The notes: generated from the letters alone by a model not told the origin. A DNA stretch of 18,045 bases from Bacillota bacterium (GCA_023396555.1 JAEWWC010000065.1:1-18045); one strand, 5' to 3'. Positions 1-7,200 are shown, counted from the first letter of the stretch. Translations and numbers: made by a program.

Positions 1-620
1 ACCATACCAGGCGGCAGGTCCTTTTCTGCCGCAAGCATCCTTATCTCCGATGATGAGACAGAGGGCCCCCTTTCCTCGGCTAAATGGATTTTGTGTCCGA
101 ACTCGTTGTTGAGCTTTTCCGCATACAACCACACTTTGGAATCATCCTGACCGGGACGTAGAATGCAGATGAAATCCGTCAGCAGAAAGAGGCGCTCAAA
201 ATTTTTCCAAGTAGTCAATTCAAACAATGTGTCCGCGCCTATAATATAGTAAAAGTCCGTATCTTTCCTGATGCGGGTCAGCATCTCCATCGTATCGACA
301 GTATAAGTATAACCGCTGCGGCTGGTCTCAATCGTACTAACTGAAAAACGTTGTTCGTCTTCAGTCGCCAGACGGATCATTTCTAATCTTTGAGCGGCAG
401 GCGCAACGTACTCATTCCGCTTGTGAGGCGGTGTCCCCAAAGGCAGGAAAATCACTTCGCCAAGAGAGAATTCGTAAAGAGCGGTATATGCCATACTTAT
501 GTGACCGCAATGAATAGGATTGAACGTACCGCCCAGCAGTCCCACTCGGTTATGCTTTGAAATAATACACTTTGTTTCCAGATTGGAAAATTCCATTGAA
601 TCCCGCAGATAATCACTCAT
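1..620 (-). CDS. nadD: Nicotinate-nucleotide adenylyltransferase NadD (3' end cut by window edge)
   Basis: Cytosolic enzyme that joins ATP and nicotinate mononucleotide to form deaminated NAD in NAD biosynthesis. The minus-strand reading frame opens at an ATG at 620 and gives GLLGGTFNPIHCGH at about residues 27-40, the nucleotidyltransferase ATP-binding motif with its T/HxGH signature. Further on it reads YIIGADTLFEL and, near the cut, VSSSEIRML, which matches the SSSxIR nucleotide-binding motif of the family. 206 codons are visible; judging from usual family length only about a dozen are missing beyond position 1. The protein has an extra ~26 residues before the usual N-terminus; the internal ATG at 596 is an alternative start. 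Neither start has a good ribosome binding site, and the promoter lies almost on top of the first ATG. Identification is secure; the start is not. Confidence 0.93.
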   Translation of the reverse strand, partial: MSDYLRDSMEFSNLETKCIISKHNRVGLLGGTFNPIHCGHISMAYTALYEFSLGEVIFLPLGTPPHKRNEYVAPAAQRLEMIRLATEDEQRFSVSTIETSRSGYTYTVDTMEMLTRIRKDTDFYYIIGADTLFELTTWKNFERLFLLTDFICILRPGQDDSKVWLYAEKLNNEFGHKIHLAEERGPSVSSSEIRMLAAEKDLPPGM

Positions 621-626
621 GATTTT

Positions 627-655
627 ATTATACACCAATGTTTGGGGGTCCACAA
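627..655 (-). promoter_or_regulatory. Sigma-A-type promoter of nadD, leaderless geometry
   Basis: On the minus strand TTGTGG (655-650) is followed after exactly 17 bases by a perfect TATAAT (632-627). Only six bases then separate the -10 box from the ATG at 620, so the expected transcription start falls on or within a base or two of that ATG. The transcript would therefore be leaderless for the start at 620, or have a leader of about 24 nt if translation begins at 596. Confidence 0.65.
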
Positions 656-660
656 GTTAT

Positions 661-674
661 GCATGTATACATGC
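661..674. repeat. Perfect 14-bp palindrome between divergent genes
   Basis: GCATGTATACATGC is a perfect inverted repeat with its centre between 667 and 668. It lies just upstream of the -35 box of the nadD promoter and about 40 bp before the start of the divergent membrane-protein gene. The position fits an operator for a dimeric regulator acting on one or both genes, but no regulator is identifiable from the window. Confidence 0.5.
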
Positions 675-714
675 TCTTATAAGTGTCAACAATGGTTATA
701 GGAGGAGATCAGAT

Positions 715-1575
715 ATGGATTCCAGATTAGTTCGGTATTACAAAAAACAATTGTATGGCGGCCGCTCTTTGGTGGCTCGTTTATTTGATTTCATCGTACT
801 GCGGTTTATGACTTTATTCATTATTTTTTTGGTAATACTCTATTTCAGCCGATCTTTCACAGTGGCTCTGCTGATATCAGCATTTATTACGCTGGCAGTG
901 AGTTTTATATTGGCGCTGATCAGGCGAAACAGAATTAGGCGCTATATTGAAAAAGACATGGTTCGAATAAAACAAAAATGTCTGTTGGAAGAGCTGACGA
1001 TGATGGATATAGAAAGCTATATCAGCTATATGTCTCAATTGTTTGACGGCTTTTCAGAAAGCAAGCCAATCGGGGATGGATTTACAGCCATCAAGGACGA
1101 TGTCGCGTATTATTTATTGCACAATCATCCGAGTTCTGTGTGCGGTATCGATATCGTATTAAAAATAAGGCGCGAGACTATGAATCCAAGCATTACCATT
1201 GTTTCTTTAGGCGAATTTAGTGAATCTGTAAAAACATTTTGTTCCGGCCAGAAAATCATGCTGATATCCGGCAAGAGCATACTGAAGGCGGCAGCGGATA
1301 AAGGCATGCTTCCCAACGAGGAAACCGCGCAGCAGAAAGCACGGGCAGAGATGAGTGAAACTATTGTCACTGTAGATAAGCTCAAAAGCTCTGCGTTCAG
1401 CAAAAACAAAGTCAAGGCATACATTTTCTGTGGCCTTGTTGTGATGTGTTGGCCATTGGTGACAGGTTTTCGAATATATTATCCAATTATAGCAGTGATC
1501 TGTTTTATAATGGCAGCCGTAACATTTCGCAGAAACAAATCCCATGAAGAAAGTCACGGCGTTGGTATAACCTGA
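715..1575 (+). CDS. Four-pass membrane protein of unknown function with central soluble domain
   Basis: I do not recognise the family. The start chosen is ATG 715, behind GGAGGAG at 701-707 with 7-nt spacing; the frame extends open upstream to 619, but nothing supports starting there. The 286-residue product has two hydrophobic helices near the N-terminus (about 31-45 and 48-69), an arginine-rich stretch (RRNRIRRYIEK, 70-80), a soluble region of about 155 residues, two more helices (about 234-252 and 255-271) and a charged tail. The even number of helices and the positive residues after helix 2 put the central domain and both ends in the cytoplasm. In the centre, a predicted strand GIDIVLKI, a strand SITIVSLG and the segment KIMLISGKSILKAA recall Mrr-like restriction-endonuclease folds. 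The catalytic D...ExK set is not clearly present, so this is a weak inference. The gene appears more AT-rich than its neighbours. Confidence 0.75.
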   Translation: MDSRLVRYYKKQLYGGRSLVARLFDFIVLRFMTLFIIFLVILYFSRSFTVALLISAFITLAVSFILALIRRNRIRRYIEKDMVRIKQKCLLEELTMMDIESYISYMSQLFDGFSESKPIGDGFTAIKDDVAYYLLHNHPSSVCGIDIVLKIRRETMNPSITIVSLGEFSESVKTFCSGQKIMLISGKSILKAAADKGMLPNEETAQQKARAEMSETIVTVDKLKSSAFSKNKVKAYIFCGLVVMCWPLVTGFRIYYPIIAVICFIMAAVTFRRNKSHEESHGVGIT

Positions 1576-1576
1576 C

Positions 1577-1605
1577 TTGACAAAGATATGACAAGATACT
1601 AGAAT
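1577..1605 (+). promoter_or_regulatory. Sigma-A-type promoter of rny
   Basis: TTGACA (1577-1582, perfect -35) is followed after 17 bases by TAGAAT (1600-1605). It begins two bases after the stop codon of the upstream membrane-protein gene. Transcription would start near 1612, giving rny a leader of about 187 nt. Confidence 0.75.
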
Positions 1606-1718
1606 TAGAGTGGTTTCTAATAAGTGAAATGGCTTTGCCTTAAGTGATAGATTTCTTTATTAGCGAGCCAATAACATGGCTGGGCATTATCAAAACAAGA
1701 TATAGTGGCCATGTACAG

Positions 1719-1766
1719 GCAGACAGCAGATATACAGATATTTTATAAGGGGGTATACTTGTCTGC
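1719..1766 (+). promoter_or_regulatory. Stem-loop in the long rny leader
   Basis: GCAGACA (1719-1725) pairs with TGTCTGC (1760-1766), and inside it TATAC (1731-1735) pairs with GTATA (1753-1757). The element ends 14 nt before the GGAGGTG ribosome binding site. Upstream in the same leader CTAATAA (1617-1623) can pair with TTATTAG (1657-1663), and AGCCA (1666-1670) with TGGCT a few bases on. There is no U-run after the stem, so it does not look like a terminator. It matches no riboswitch class I know; a role in controlling rny is inference. Confidence 0.45.
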
Positions 1767-1798
1767 ACAAAACTAAATAAGGAGGTGCGACATACTCA

Positions 1799-3340
1799 GT
1801 GGAAGTTTGGCTCGTTGTACTGCTTCTGGTGGTAACAGCGGTAATTTGCGTTTCTGTGGGTTATATTTACAGAAGGCACATTGCCGAAGCGAAGGTTGAG
1901 AAGGCGGAAGATGCCGTAAAGAGACTCATCGTCGACGCTCAGAAGAAAGCCGAAGCAGTCAAAAAGGAGACGGTCCTTGAAGCCAAAGAAGAAGTCCACG
2001 CATTAAGAACCGAATTTGACAGGGAATCCAAAGAAAGACGTAACGAAATCCAGAGGGTCGAGAGAAGGCTGGTTCAGCGGGAAGAAACGCTGGACAAGAA
2101 GGTCGCGAATGTTGAAGCGAAAGAGGAGCAGGTCAATAAGCGTTTAAAGGAGATCACCAAACGCAAGGAAGAGATCGATCAGACTTTCGCGGATCAGATT
2201 GAGCAGCTTGAGAAAATCTCCGGCATGACAAGTGATGATGCCAAGAACCTGCTGCTCGAAAAGGTGGAACAGGAAACTCGGCGGGACATGGCGATATATG
2301 TCCGGGAAATCGAGACCCGCGCCAAAGAGGATGCGGATAAGAAATCCCGTGAGATCATTGCCAACGCCATACAGAAATACGCAGCCGACCATGTGGCGGA
2401 GAATACAGTATCCGTCGTATCACTGCCCAACGATGAGATGAAGGGCAGGATCATTGGTCGCGAAGGGCGTAACATTCGTGCACTGGAAACGGCGACCGGC
2501 ATCGATCTGATCATCGATGATACCCCGGAAGCCGTGATACTCTCGGGCTTTGATCCGATCAGAAGGGAAATTGCCCGGATATCGCTTGAAAAGCTGATCA
2601 TTGACGGCAGAATACACCCCGCGCGCATTGAGGAAATGGTGAAAAAGGCGCGTAAAGAGGTGGAAAAGGAAATCCGTGACGCTGGCGAACAGGCTGCCTT
2701 TGAAACAGGCATTCATAACCTCCATCCGGAAATCATAAAGCTGCTGGGCAGGCTGAAATACCGCACCAGCTACGGCCAGAACGTGCTCAAGCACTCACTG
2801 GAAGTGGCGCATCTGGCGGCGGTGATGGCGGCGGAGCTGGGCGCAAACGTCAAGCTGGCCAAGCGCGGCGGGTTGCTGCATGACATCGGTAAAGCGGTGG
2901 ATCACGAGGTGGAAGGCCCGCACATACAGATCGGCGCGGACCTGGCCAAGAAGTACCGCGAAGCCAACGATGTGATACACTGCATACAGGCGCATCATGG
3001 CGATATCGAAGCTCAGACTGTGGAAGCGGTGCTTGTGCAGTCGGCGGACGCGATATCGGCGGCGCGCCCGGGTGCTCGGAGAGAAACTCTCGAAAATTAC
3101 ATAAAACGTCTGGAAGCTTTGGAGGAAATTGCAAATTCGTTCTCGGGTGTCGACAAGTGCTATGCCATACAGGCGGGACGCGAAGTCCGCATATTGGTGA
3201 AGCCCGAGGATGTGGATGATGCAGGAATGCATCTGATGGCTAAAGACATCGTTAAGAAGATTGAAAAGGATCTGGATTATCCCGGCCAGATCAAGGTGAA
3301 CGTCATTCGGGAAACGCGGTCGGTAGACTACGCAAAGTAA
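1799..3340 (+). CDS. rny: Ribonuclease Y, membrane-anchored endoribonuclease
   Basis: RNase Y starts bulk mRNA decay in many Firmicutes by endonucleolytic cleavage at the inner face of the membrane. The 513-residue length is normal. It has one N-terminal transmembrane helix (about 4-22), a long charged coiled coil (about 30-190), a KH RNA-binding domain with GRIIGREGRNIRALE at 216-230, and an HD domain with H332, the HD pair H361-D362 and D418 as metal ligands. Translation starts at a GTG, preceded by GGAGGTG at 1781-1787; the spacing of about 13 nt is long, and no better start is in frame. The gene has its own strong promoter, a long leader and a terminator right behind it, so it looks like a single-gene transcript. 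The family's usual neighbours in Bacillus (recA upstream, ymdB downstream) are absent here. Confidence 0.97.
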   Translation: MEVWLVVLLLVVTAVICVSVGYIYRRHIAEAKVEKAEDAVKRLIVDAQKKAEAVKKETVLEAKEEVHALRTEFDRESKERRNEIQRVERRLVQREETLDKKVANVEAKEEQVNKRLKEITKRKEEIDQTFADQIEQLEKISGMTSDDAKNLLLEKVEQETRRDMAIYVREIETRAKEDADKKSREIIANAIQKYAADHVAENTVSVVSLPNDEMKGRIIGREGRNIRALETATGIDLIIDDTPEAVILSGFDPIRREIARISLEKLIIDGRIHPARIEEMVKKARKEVEKEIRDAGEQAAFETGIHNLHPEIIKLLGRLKYRTSYGQNVLKHSLEVAHLAAVMAAELGANVKLAKRGGLLHDIGKAVDHEVEGPHIQIGADLAKKYREANDVIHCIQAHHGDIEAQTVEAVLVQSADAISAARPGARRETLENYIKRLEALEEIANSFSGVDKCYAIQAGREVRILVKPEDVDDAGMHLMAKDIVKKIEKDLDYPGQIKVNVIRETRSVDYAK

Positions 3341-3346
3341 CAAATC

Positions 3347-3382
3347 AGAGGAGCTGCATAAAAGCGGCTCTTCTTTCGTTTT
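3347..3382 (+). terminator. Rho-independent terminator after rny
   Basis: AGAGGAGCTGC (3347-3357) pairs with GCGGCTCTTCT (3364-3374) over 11 positions including two G-U pairs, around a six-base loop, followed by TTCGTTTT. It ends directly against the ribosome binding site of the next gene (GAGGAGGT, 3383-3390), so any transcript reading through would hold hairpin and RBS side by side. Confidence 0.7.
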
Positions 3383-3398
3383 GAGGAGGTTGTCCCAT

Positions 3399-4307
3399 AT
3401 GTACAGGATAGCGGATGCCCATTCGGATTTTCTGTCGTACAACACTCTGACGGATAAGGACACCCGGCTCTTCGACCATGCCGATGCAGAGCGCATGAAG
3501 CAGGGCGGGGTCACGCTGCAGGTGCTGGCGGTATGGGTGCCTACCGAGCATCCAGAACGGGAGGCGGCGGGGCTGTCTCAGATGCGTTTTCTGCAGTCGT
3601 GGATACAAAGCCGCACTGATATCCGTCTATGCACCCGCACCGACCACTTGGCTTTTAATCAAGGCATCTGCGCCGTGCTCGCGATCGAAAGCGGCGAGTC
3701 GATTGACTGCCGCGTTGAGAACATACAGAAAGCATATGACATGGGCGCGCGGATGTTGAGCTTGACGTGGAATGACGAGAACTCGTTCGCCAACGGGTGC
3801 TTGCGGGAGGGCGGTTTGAAACCCAAGGGGCTTGCTGCCGTAGATGAGCTGAATCGACTGAATATGGCGCTGGATGTATCGCACATCAACGAACAGGGCT
3901 TCTGGGAGGCCGTGGAGCGCTACAGGGGCATTCCCTGTGCTTCGCACTCGTGCGTATATGAGATATGCCGAGTGCCCCGTAATTTGAAGCGTGACCAGAT
4001 AGCGCATATCATATCCAGAAACGGCTACATCGGCGTCAACTTCTACACGGAGTTCCTGCGCGGTCGCTATGCGCATGTCGGGGACATACTGGACCATATC
4101 GAATATGTGCTGGACTGCGGGGGAGAAGACAGCGTAGGCTTCGGCTCCGACTTCTGCGGTATACAGTATACGCCGGAGGGGCTGGACTCCGTCGCCGACT
4201 TTCAGAAGCTGCCAGAGGCGATGCTCCGGCGCGGCTACAGCGACGCCCTGGTGAAGAAAATTTGCTATGGCAATTTTGCCCGATATGTATTAGAATTTTT
4301 ACATTAA
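3399..4307 (+). CDS. M19 family (renal-type) zinc dipeptidase
   Basis: Binuclear zinc dipeptidase that hydrolyses dipeptides, in bacteria often including those with a D-residue at the C-terminal side. ATG 3399 is preferred over an upstream TTG at 3381 because GAGGAGGT lies at 3383-3390 with 8-nt spacing. The 302-residue product has all five family metal ligands: H8 and D10 (DAHSD), E97 (AIESGE), H162 (DVSH) and H183 (ASHS). The 21-residue gap between the last two equals that in mammalian renal dipeptidase. RNL at 194-196 and the acidic residue D251 (GSDF) are also kept. The usual GSDFDG reads GSDFCG here. No signal peptide is seen, so the enzyme is probably cytosolic. purB follows after 16 nt, suggesting co-transcription. 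No clear promoter was found between the rny terminator and this gene. The exact substrate cannot be read from sequence. Confidence 0.9.
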   Translation: MYRIADAHSDFLSYNTLTDKDTRLFDHADAERMKQGGVTLQVLAVWVPTEHPEREAAGLSQMRFLQSWIQSRTDIRLCTRTDHLAFNQGICAVLAIESGESIDCRVENIQKAYDMGARMLSLTWNDENSFANGCLREGGLKPKGLAAVDELNRLNMALDVSHINEQGFWEAVERYRGIPCASHSCVYEICRVPRNLKRDQIAHIISRNGYIGVNFYTEFLRGRYAHVGDILDHIEYVLDCGGEDSVGFGSDFCGIQYTPEGLDSVADFQKLPEAMLRRGYSDALVKKICYGNFARYVLEFLH

Positions 4308-4323
4308 ACAGAAGGCAGGCACT

Positions 4324-5754
4324 ATGAAGAGTATCTATGAAAACCCGCTGATCACCCGTTACGCATCGAAGCAGATGGGGGAGGTCTTCTCCGACGATCA
4401 TAAATTCCGCACCTGGAGGCGCTTGTGGATAGCGCTGGCTGAATGCGAGCAGGAACTGGGGCTGCCCATCAGCGACGAGCAGATCAATGAGATGAAGCAG
4501 CACGCCGACGATATCAACTACGACGTCGCAGAGGCGCAGGAGCGGCTCGTGCGGCACGATGTGATGGCTCATGTGCACGCGTTTGGCGAGCAGTGCCCCA
4601 AAGCGCGGCCCATCATCCATCTGGGTGCGACCAGCTGCTACGTGGGCGACAACACCGACCTCATCGTGATGTATGAGGCGCTGGAGCTCATTGAAACCAA
4701 GCTTGTCAGCGTGATCGATAACCTGTCCAAATTCGCGCTGGAATATAAGGACATGCCCGCGCTGGGCTTCACACACTTCCAGCCTGCACAGCTCACCACC
4801 GTAGGCAAGAGAGCGTCATTGTGGATACAAGACCTGCTGATGGACCTAAACGAACTAAAAGCGGTCAAGAAGGGTTACCGGCTGCGCGGCGCGAAAGGCA
4901 CCACCGGCACCGGAGCCAGCTTCCTGTCGCTGTTCGACGGTGACGCGGCCAAAGTCAGAGCGCTGGACGAAGCCGTGTGCAAAAAGGTGGGTTTCCATTC
5001 CTCATACGCCGTAACGGGACAAACCTATCCGCGCAAATTCGATGCCATGGTGCTGAACGTGCTGTCCTTGATCGCCCAAAGCGCCTACAAGTTCAGCAAC
5101 GACCTGCGGCTGCTGCAAAGCCTCAAGGAGATGGAGGAGCCGTTCGAGAAGAACCAGATCGGGTCTTCCGCAATGGCGTACAAGCGAAACCCAATGCGCA
5201 GCGAACGCATGGGTTCTCTGTGCCGTTTTGTGATATCCTTGCCGGTCAACGCGGCTGTAACCGCTTCCACGCAGTGGTTTGAGCGCACATTGGACGATTC
5301 CGCCAACAAGCGTCTGGTGATACCACAAGGCTTTCTGGCACTGGACGCGATACTCAATCTGTACCTAAACATCACGTCCGGTCTGGTCGTTTACCATAAA
5401 GTCATCAAAAGCCATATTGAACAGGAACTGCCCTTTATGGCGACCGAGACGATACTGATGGAAGCCGTCAAGCGCGGGGGAGACCGGCAGGCGCTGCACG
5501 AACACATCCGCGTCCATTCCATGGCTGCGGCTCAGCGCGTCAAAATGCACGGCGAATCCAACAACCTGATTGAGCTCATTAAGCAGGATGAGGCCTTCGG
5601 CCTTTCCGCGGACGAGATCGACCAGCTGATGGATCCGGCGGCTTTCACCGGCTGCGCGGCTGTTCAGACACAGGATTTTGTCGATGAGCATGTACGGCCT
5701 GCGCTGGCAGTTTATGCGGACATTCTGGGAGTCAAGGGCGAAGTGAACGTATAG
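4324..5754 (+). CDS. purB: Adenylosuccinate lyase
   Basis: Acts twice in purine synthesis: it releases fumarate from SAICAR and from adenylosuccinate. The 476-residue protein belongs to the fumarase/aspartase superfamily. Visible signatures are GATSCYVGDNTD at 101-112, THFQPAQ at 150-156 with the conserved histidine H151, and the superfamily loop GSSAMAYKRNP at 280-290, which carries the catalytic serine. The length fits the longer PurB type common in Clostridia and eukaryotes rather than the ~430-residue Bacillus type. The ATG at 4324 has AAGGCAGG upstream. It lies 16 nt after the dipeptidase gene and is probably in the same transcript. No other purine genes are nearby. Its 3' end faces tRNA-Trp on the other strand. 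Confidence 0.96.
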   Translation: MKSIYENPLITRYASKQMGEVFSDDHKFRTWRRLWIALAECEQELGLPISDEQINEMKQHADDINYDVAEAQERLVRHDVMAHVHAFGEQCPKARPIIHLGATSCYVGDNTDLIVMYEALELIETKLVSVIDNLSKFALEYKDMPALGFTHFQPAQLTTVGKRASLWIQDLLMDLNELKAVKKGYRLRGAKGTTGTGASFLSLFDGDAAKVRALDEAVCKKVGFHSSYAVTGQTYPRKFDAMVLNVLSLIAQSAYKFSNDLRLLQSLKEMEEPFEKNQIGSSAMAYKRNPMRSERMGSLCRFVISLPVNAAVTASTQWFERTLDDSANKRLVIPQGFLALDAILNLYLNITSGLVVYHKVIKSHIEQELPFMATETILMEAVKRGGDRQALHEHIRVHSMAAAQRVKMHGESNNLIELIKQDEAFGLSADEIDQLMDPAAFTGCAAVQTQDFVDEHVRPALAVYADILGVKGEVNV

Positions 5755-5769
5755 AAATGCCCGGATATG

Positions 5770-5803
5770 AAAAAATCCTCAACCGCTCAGCGATTGAGGA
5801 TTT
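5770..5803 (-). terminator. Rho-independent terminator of tRNA-Trp
   Basis: On the minus strand AAATCCTCAA (5803-5794) and TTGAGGATTT (5782-5773) form a 10-bp stem, with an extra inner CGC/GCG pairing, followed by a run of T reaching 5770. It begins a few bases after the tRNA CCA end. Read on the plus strand the same hairpin follows purB but has only TTT after it, so it would end purB transcripts poorly. Confidence 0.8.
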
Positions 5804-5806
5804 CAG

Positions 5807-5881
5807 TGGCAGGGGAGACGCGATTCGAACACGCAACCCTCGGTTTTGGAGACCGATGCTCTACCGTTGAGCCACTCCCCT
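5807..5881 (-). tRNA. trnW: tRNA-Trp (anticodon CCA)
   Basis: A 75-nt cloverleaf including encoded CCA. Acceptor AGGGGAG pairs with CTCCCCT, followed by discriminator G. The D arm is GCTC...GAGC. The anticodon stem TCGGT/ACCGA holds the loop CTCCAAA, giving anticodon CCA. The T arm has the TTCGAAT loop. It is a solitary tRNA with its own promoter and terminator, convergent with purB and divergent from proC. Confidence 0.96.
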
Positions 5882-5897
5882 TCAACAGACAATCGAT

Positions 5898-5926
5898 ATT
5901 ATAACCAATTCCGCATGATGCGTCAA
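5898..5926 (-). promoter_or_regulatory. Promoter of tRNA-Trp, inside the proC leader
   Basis: On the minus strand TTGACG (5926-5921), a 17-base spacer and a perfect TATAAT (5903-5898) place the start of transcription about 10 nt before the mature tRNA. The -35 box lies three bases from the proC ribosome binding site on the other strand. Confidence 0.8.
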
Positions 5927-5940
5927 TAGGAGGAATAAAA

Positions 5941-6747
5941 ATGAAGACATTCACAGTCGGTTTTATTGGAGCGGGCAATATGGCAACTGCCATTATTGAG
6001 GGCTCAATCAGCAAGAAGGCGATTCCCGCGGGAAATGTATGCGTTTATGATATCGATTCGGTGAAGCTAAATGACATGAAACAAAAGTTGGGTGTACAGA
6101 TCGCCAGTAGCCTGACGGAACTGATGGAGAGCACCGACATCATCGTGCTGGCTGTAAAACCTAATATCATCGGGGCCGTGCTGCAGGACATCAAGGAAAT
6201 CATCGGCAATAAAGCCGTGGTATCCATCGCGGCGGGCTGGAGCGCCGACAGGCTCAAAGCCGTTATCGGAGCGGACAAGAAGGTGTTGCGCCTGATGCCC
6301 AATACGCCGCTGATGGTGGGCGAGGGGATGACGGTATTTGAAGTGCCGCATTCCGTATCCGATGATGAGTACGCGTTTATAGAAAATATATTCTCGTCGA
6401 TTGGCCTTGTGGAGCAGGCGCCGGAAAAGCTGATGGACGCTGTAACCGCCGTTTCCGGCAGCGGGCCAGCCTATGTGTTCCTCTTTATCGAGGCGCTGGC
6501 CGACGCGGGCGTGCTGTGCGGCCTGCCGCGGGCTCAGGCGTTAAAATTGGCCTCTCAGACGGTGCTGGGAGCGGCTAAAATGGTGCTGGAGACAGGCAGC
6601 CATCCGGGCGCGCTGAAGGACACCGTATGCTCGCCAGGCGGAACCACGATCGAAGCCGTTAAGTCTTTGGAAAATGATGGTTTACGTGCTGCCGTCATCA
6701 ACGCGGCCGAGAAATGTGCCATCAAGTCCCGGTCCATGAGCAAGTAG
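5941..6747 (+). CDS. proC: Pyrroline-5-carboxylate reductase
   Basis: Final step of proline synthesis: NAD(P)H-dependent reduction of pyrroline-5-carboxylate in the cytosol. The 268-residue length is normal. The Rossmann motif GFIGAGNMATAII is at 7-19, followed by AVKP (71-74), MPNTP (119-123), and the C-terminal family signature DTVCSPGGTTIEA at 227-239 in the helical dimerisation domain. The ATG at 5941 has GGAGGAA upstream at good spacing. The gene is followed by rnhA with one base between stop and start, so the two are almost certainly co-transcribed and translationally coupled. No clear plus-strand promoter was found; the short leader overlaps the divergent tRNA-Trp promoter. Confidence 0.97.
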   Translation: MKTFTVGFIGAGNMATAIIEGSISKKAIPAGNVCVYDIDSVKLNDMKQKLGVQIASSLTELMESTDIIVLAVKPNIIGAVLQDIKEIIGNKAVVSIAAGWSADRLKAVIGADKKVLRLMPNTPLMVGEGMTVFEVPHSVSDDEYAFIENIFSSIGLVEQAPEKLMDAVTAVSGSGPAYVFLFIEALADAGVLCGLPRAQALKLASQTVLGAAKMVLETGSHPGALKDTVCSPGGTTIEAVKSLENDGLRAAVINAAEKCAIKSRSMSK

Positions 6748-6748
6748 C

Positions 6749-7198
6749 ATGAAGATTGTGACAGCATATACGGATGGAGCGTGTTCATACAACCCCGGCC
6801 CGGGCGGTTGGGCAACTGTGCTGCTGTACAAAGGCCATGAAAAGGCCATCAGCGGCTATGAACCCGAAACCACCAATAATCGTATGGAGCTTAGGGCTGT
6901 GCTGGAAGCGTTTCTGGCGCTGAAGGAGCCCTGCGAGGTGCAAGTATATACAGACAGCGCATACATTCACAACGCGTTTGAAAAAGGCTGGATAGACCGC
7001 TGGCAACGCAACGGCTGGAAGAACGCATCCAAACAACCTGTCGAGAATCAGGACCTGTGGAAAGGCATTCTGGAAGCTTCCGACATGCACCGCGCCGTCT
7101 ACAATAAGGTGAAGGGGCATGCAGGCGACAAATACAACACGATGTGCGATGAGCTGGCCCGTGCAGCCATCAAGAAAAACCAGCCGAAAAAGGTATAG
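6749..7198 (+). CDS. rnhA: Ribonuclease HI
   Basis: Cleaves the RNA strand of RNA-DNA hybrids such as R-loops and primers. The 149-residue protein carries the full catalytic set of the family: D9 (YTDGAC), E47 (NNRMELRA), D69 (VYTDSAY), H124 (VKGHAG) and D134 (CDELA), plus the basic handle region WIDRWQRNGWKN typical of bacterial RNase HI with hybrid-binding ability. The start codon follows the proC stop after a single base and has little ribosome binding site of its own, so it is probably translated by coupling to proC. A perfect palindrome begins two bases after its stop codon. Confidence 0.97.
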   Translation: MKIVTAYTDGACSYNPGPGGWATVLLYKGHEKAISGYEPETTNNRMELRAVLEAFLALKEPCEVQVYTDSAYIHNAFEKGWIDRWQRNGWKNASKQPVENQDLWKGILEASDMHRAVYNKVKGHAGDKYNTMCDELARAAIKKNQPKKV

Positions 7199-7200
7199 CT

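Noticed and set aside
619..714. Upstream in-frame extension of the membrane-protein gene to ATG 619
   Set aside because: It overlaps the nadD start and promoter and has no ribosome binding site, whereas ATG 715 has GGAGGAG at good spacing.
1612..1798. A known riboswitch or T-box in the rny leader
   Set aside because: No conserved core of any class I know was found, and there is no terminator or specifier-like arrangement.
5770..5803. Hairpin as a true bidirectional terminator for purB
   Set aside because: The plus-strand side has only three T residues at the end of the stem, followed by CAG; only the minus-strand reading has a proper T-run.
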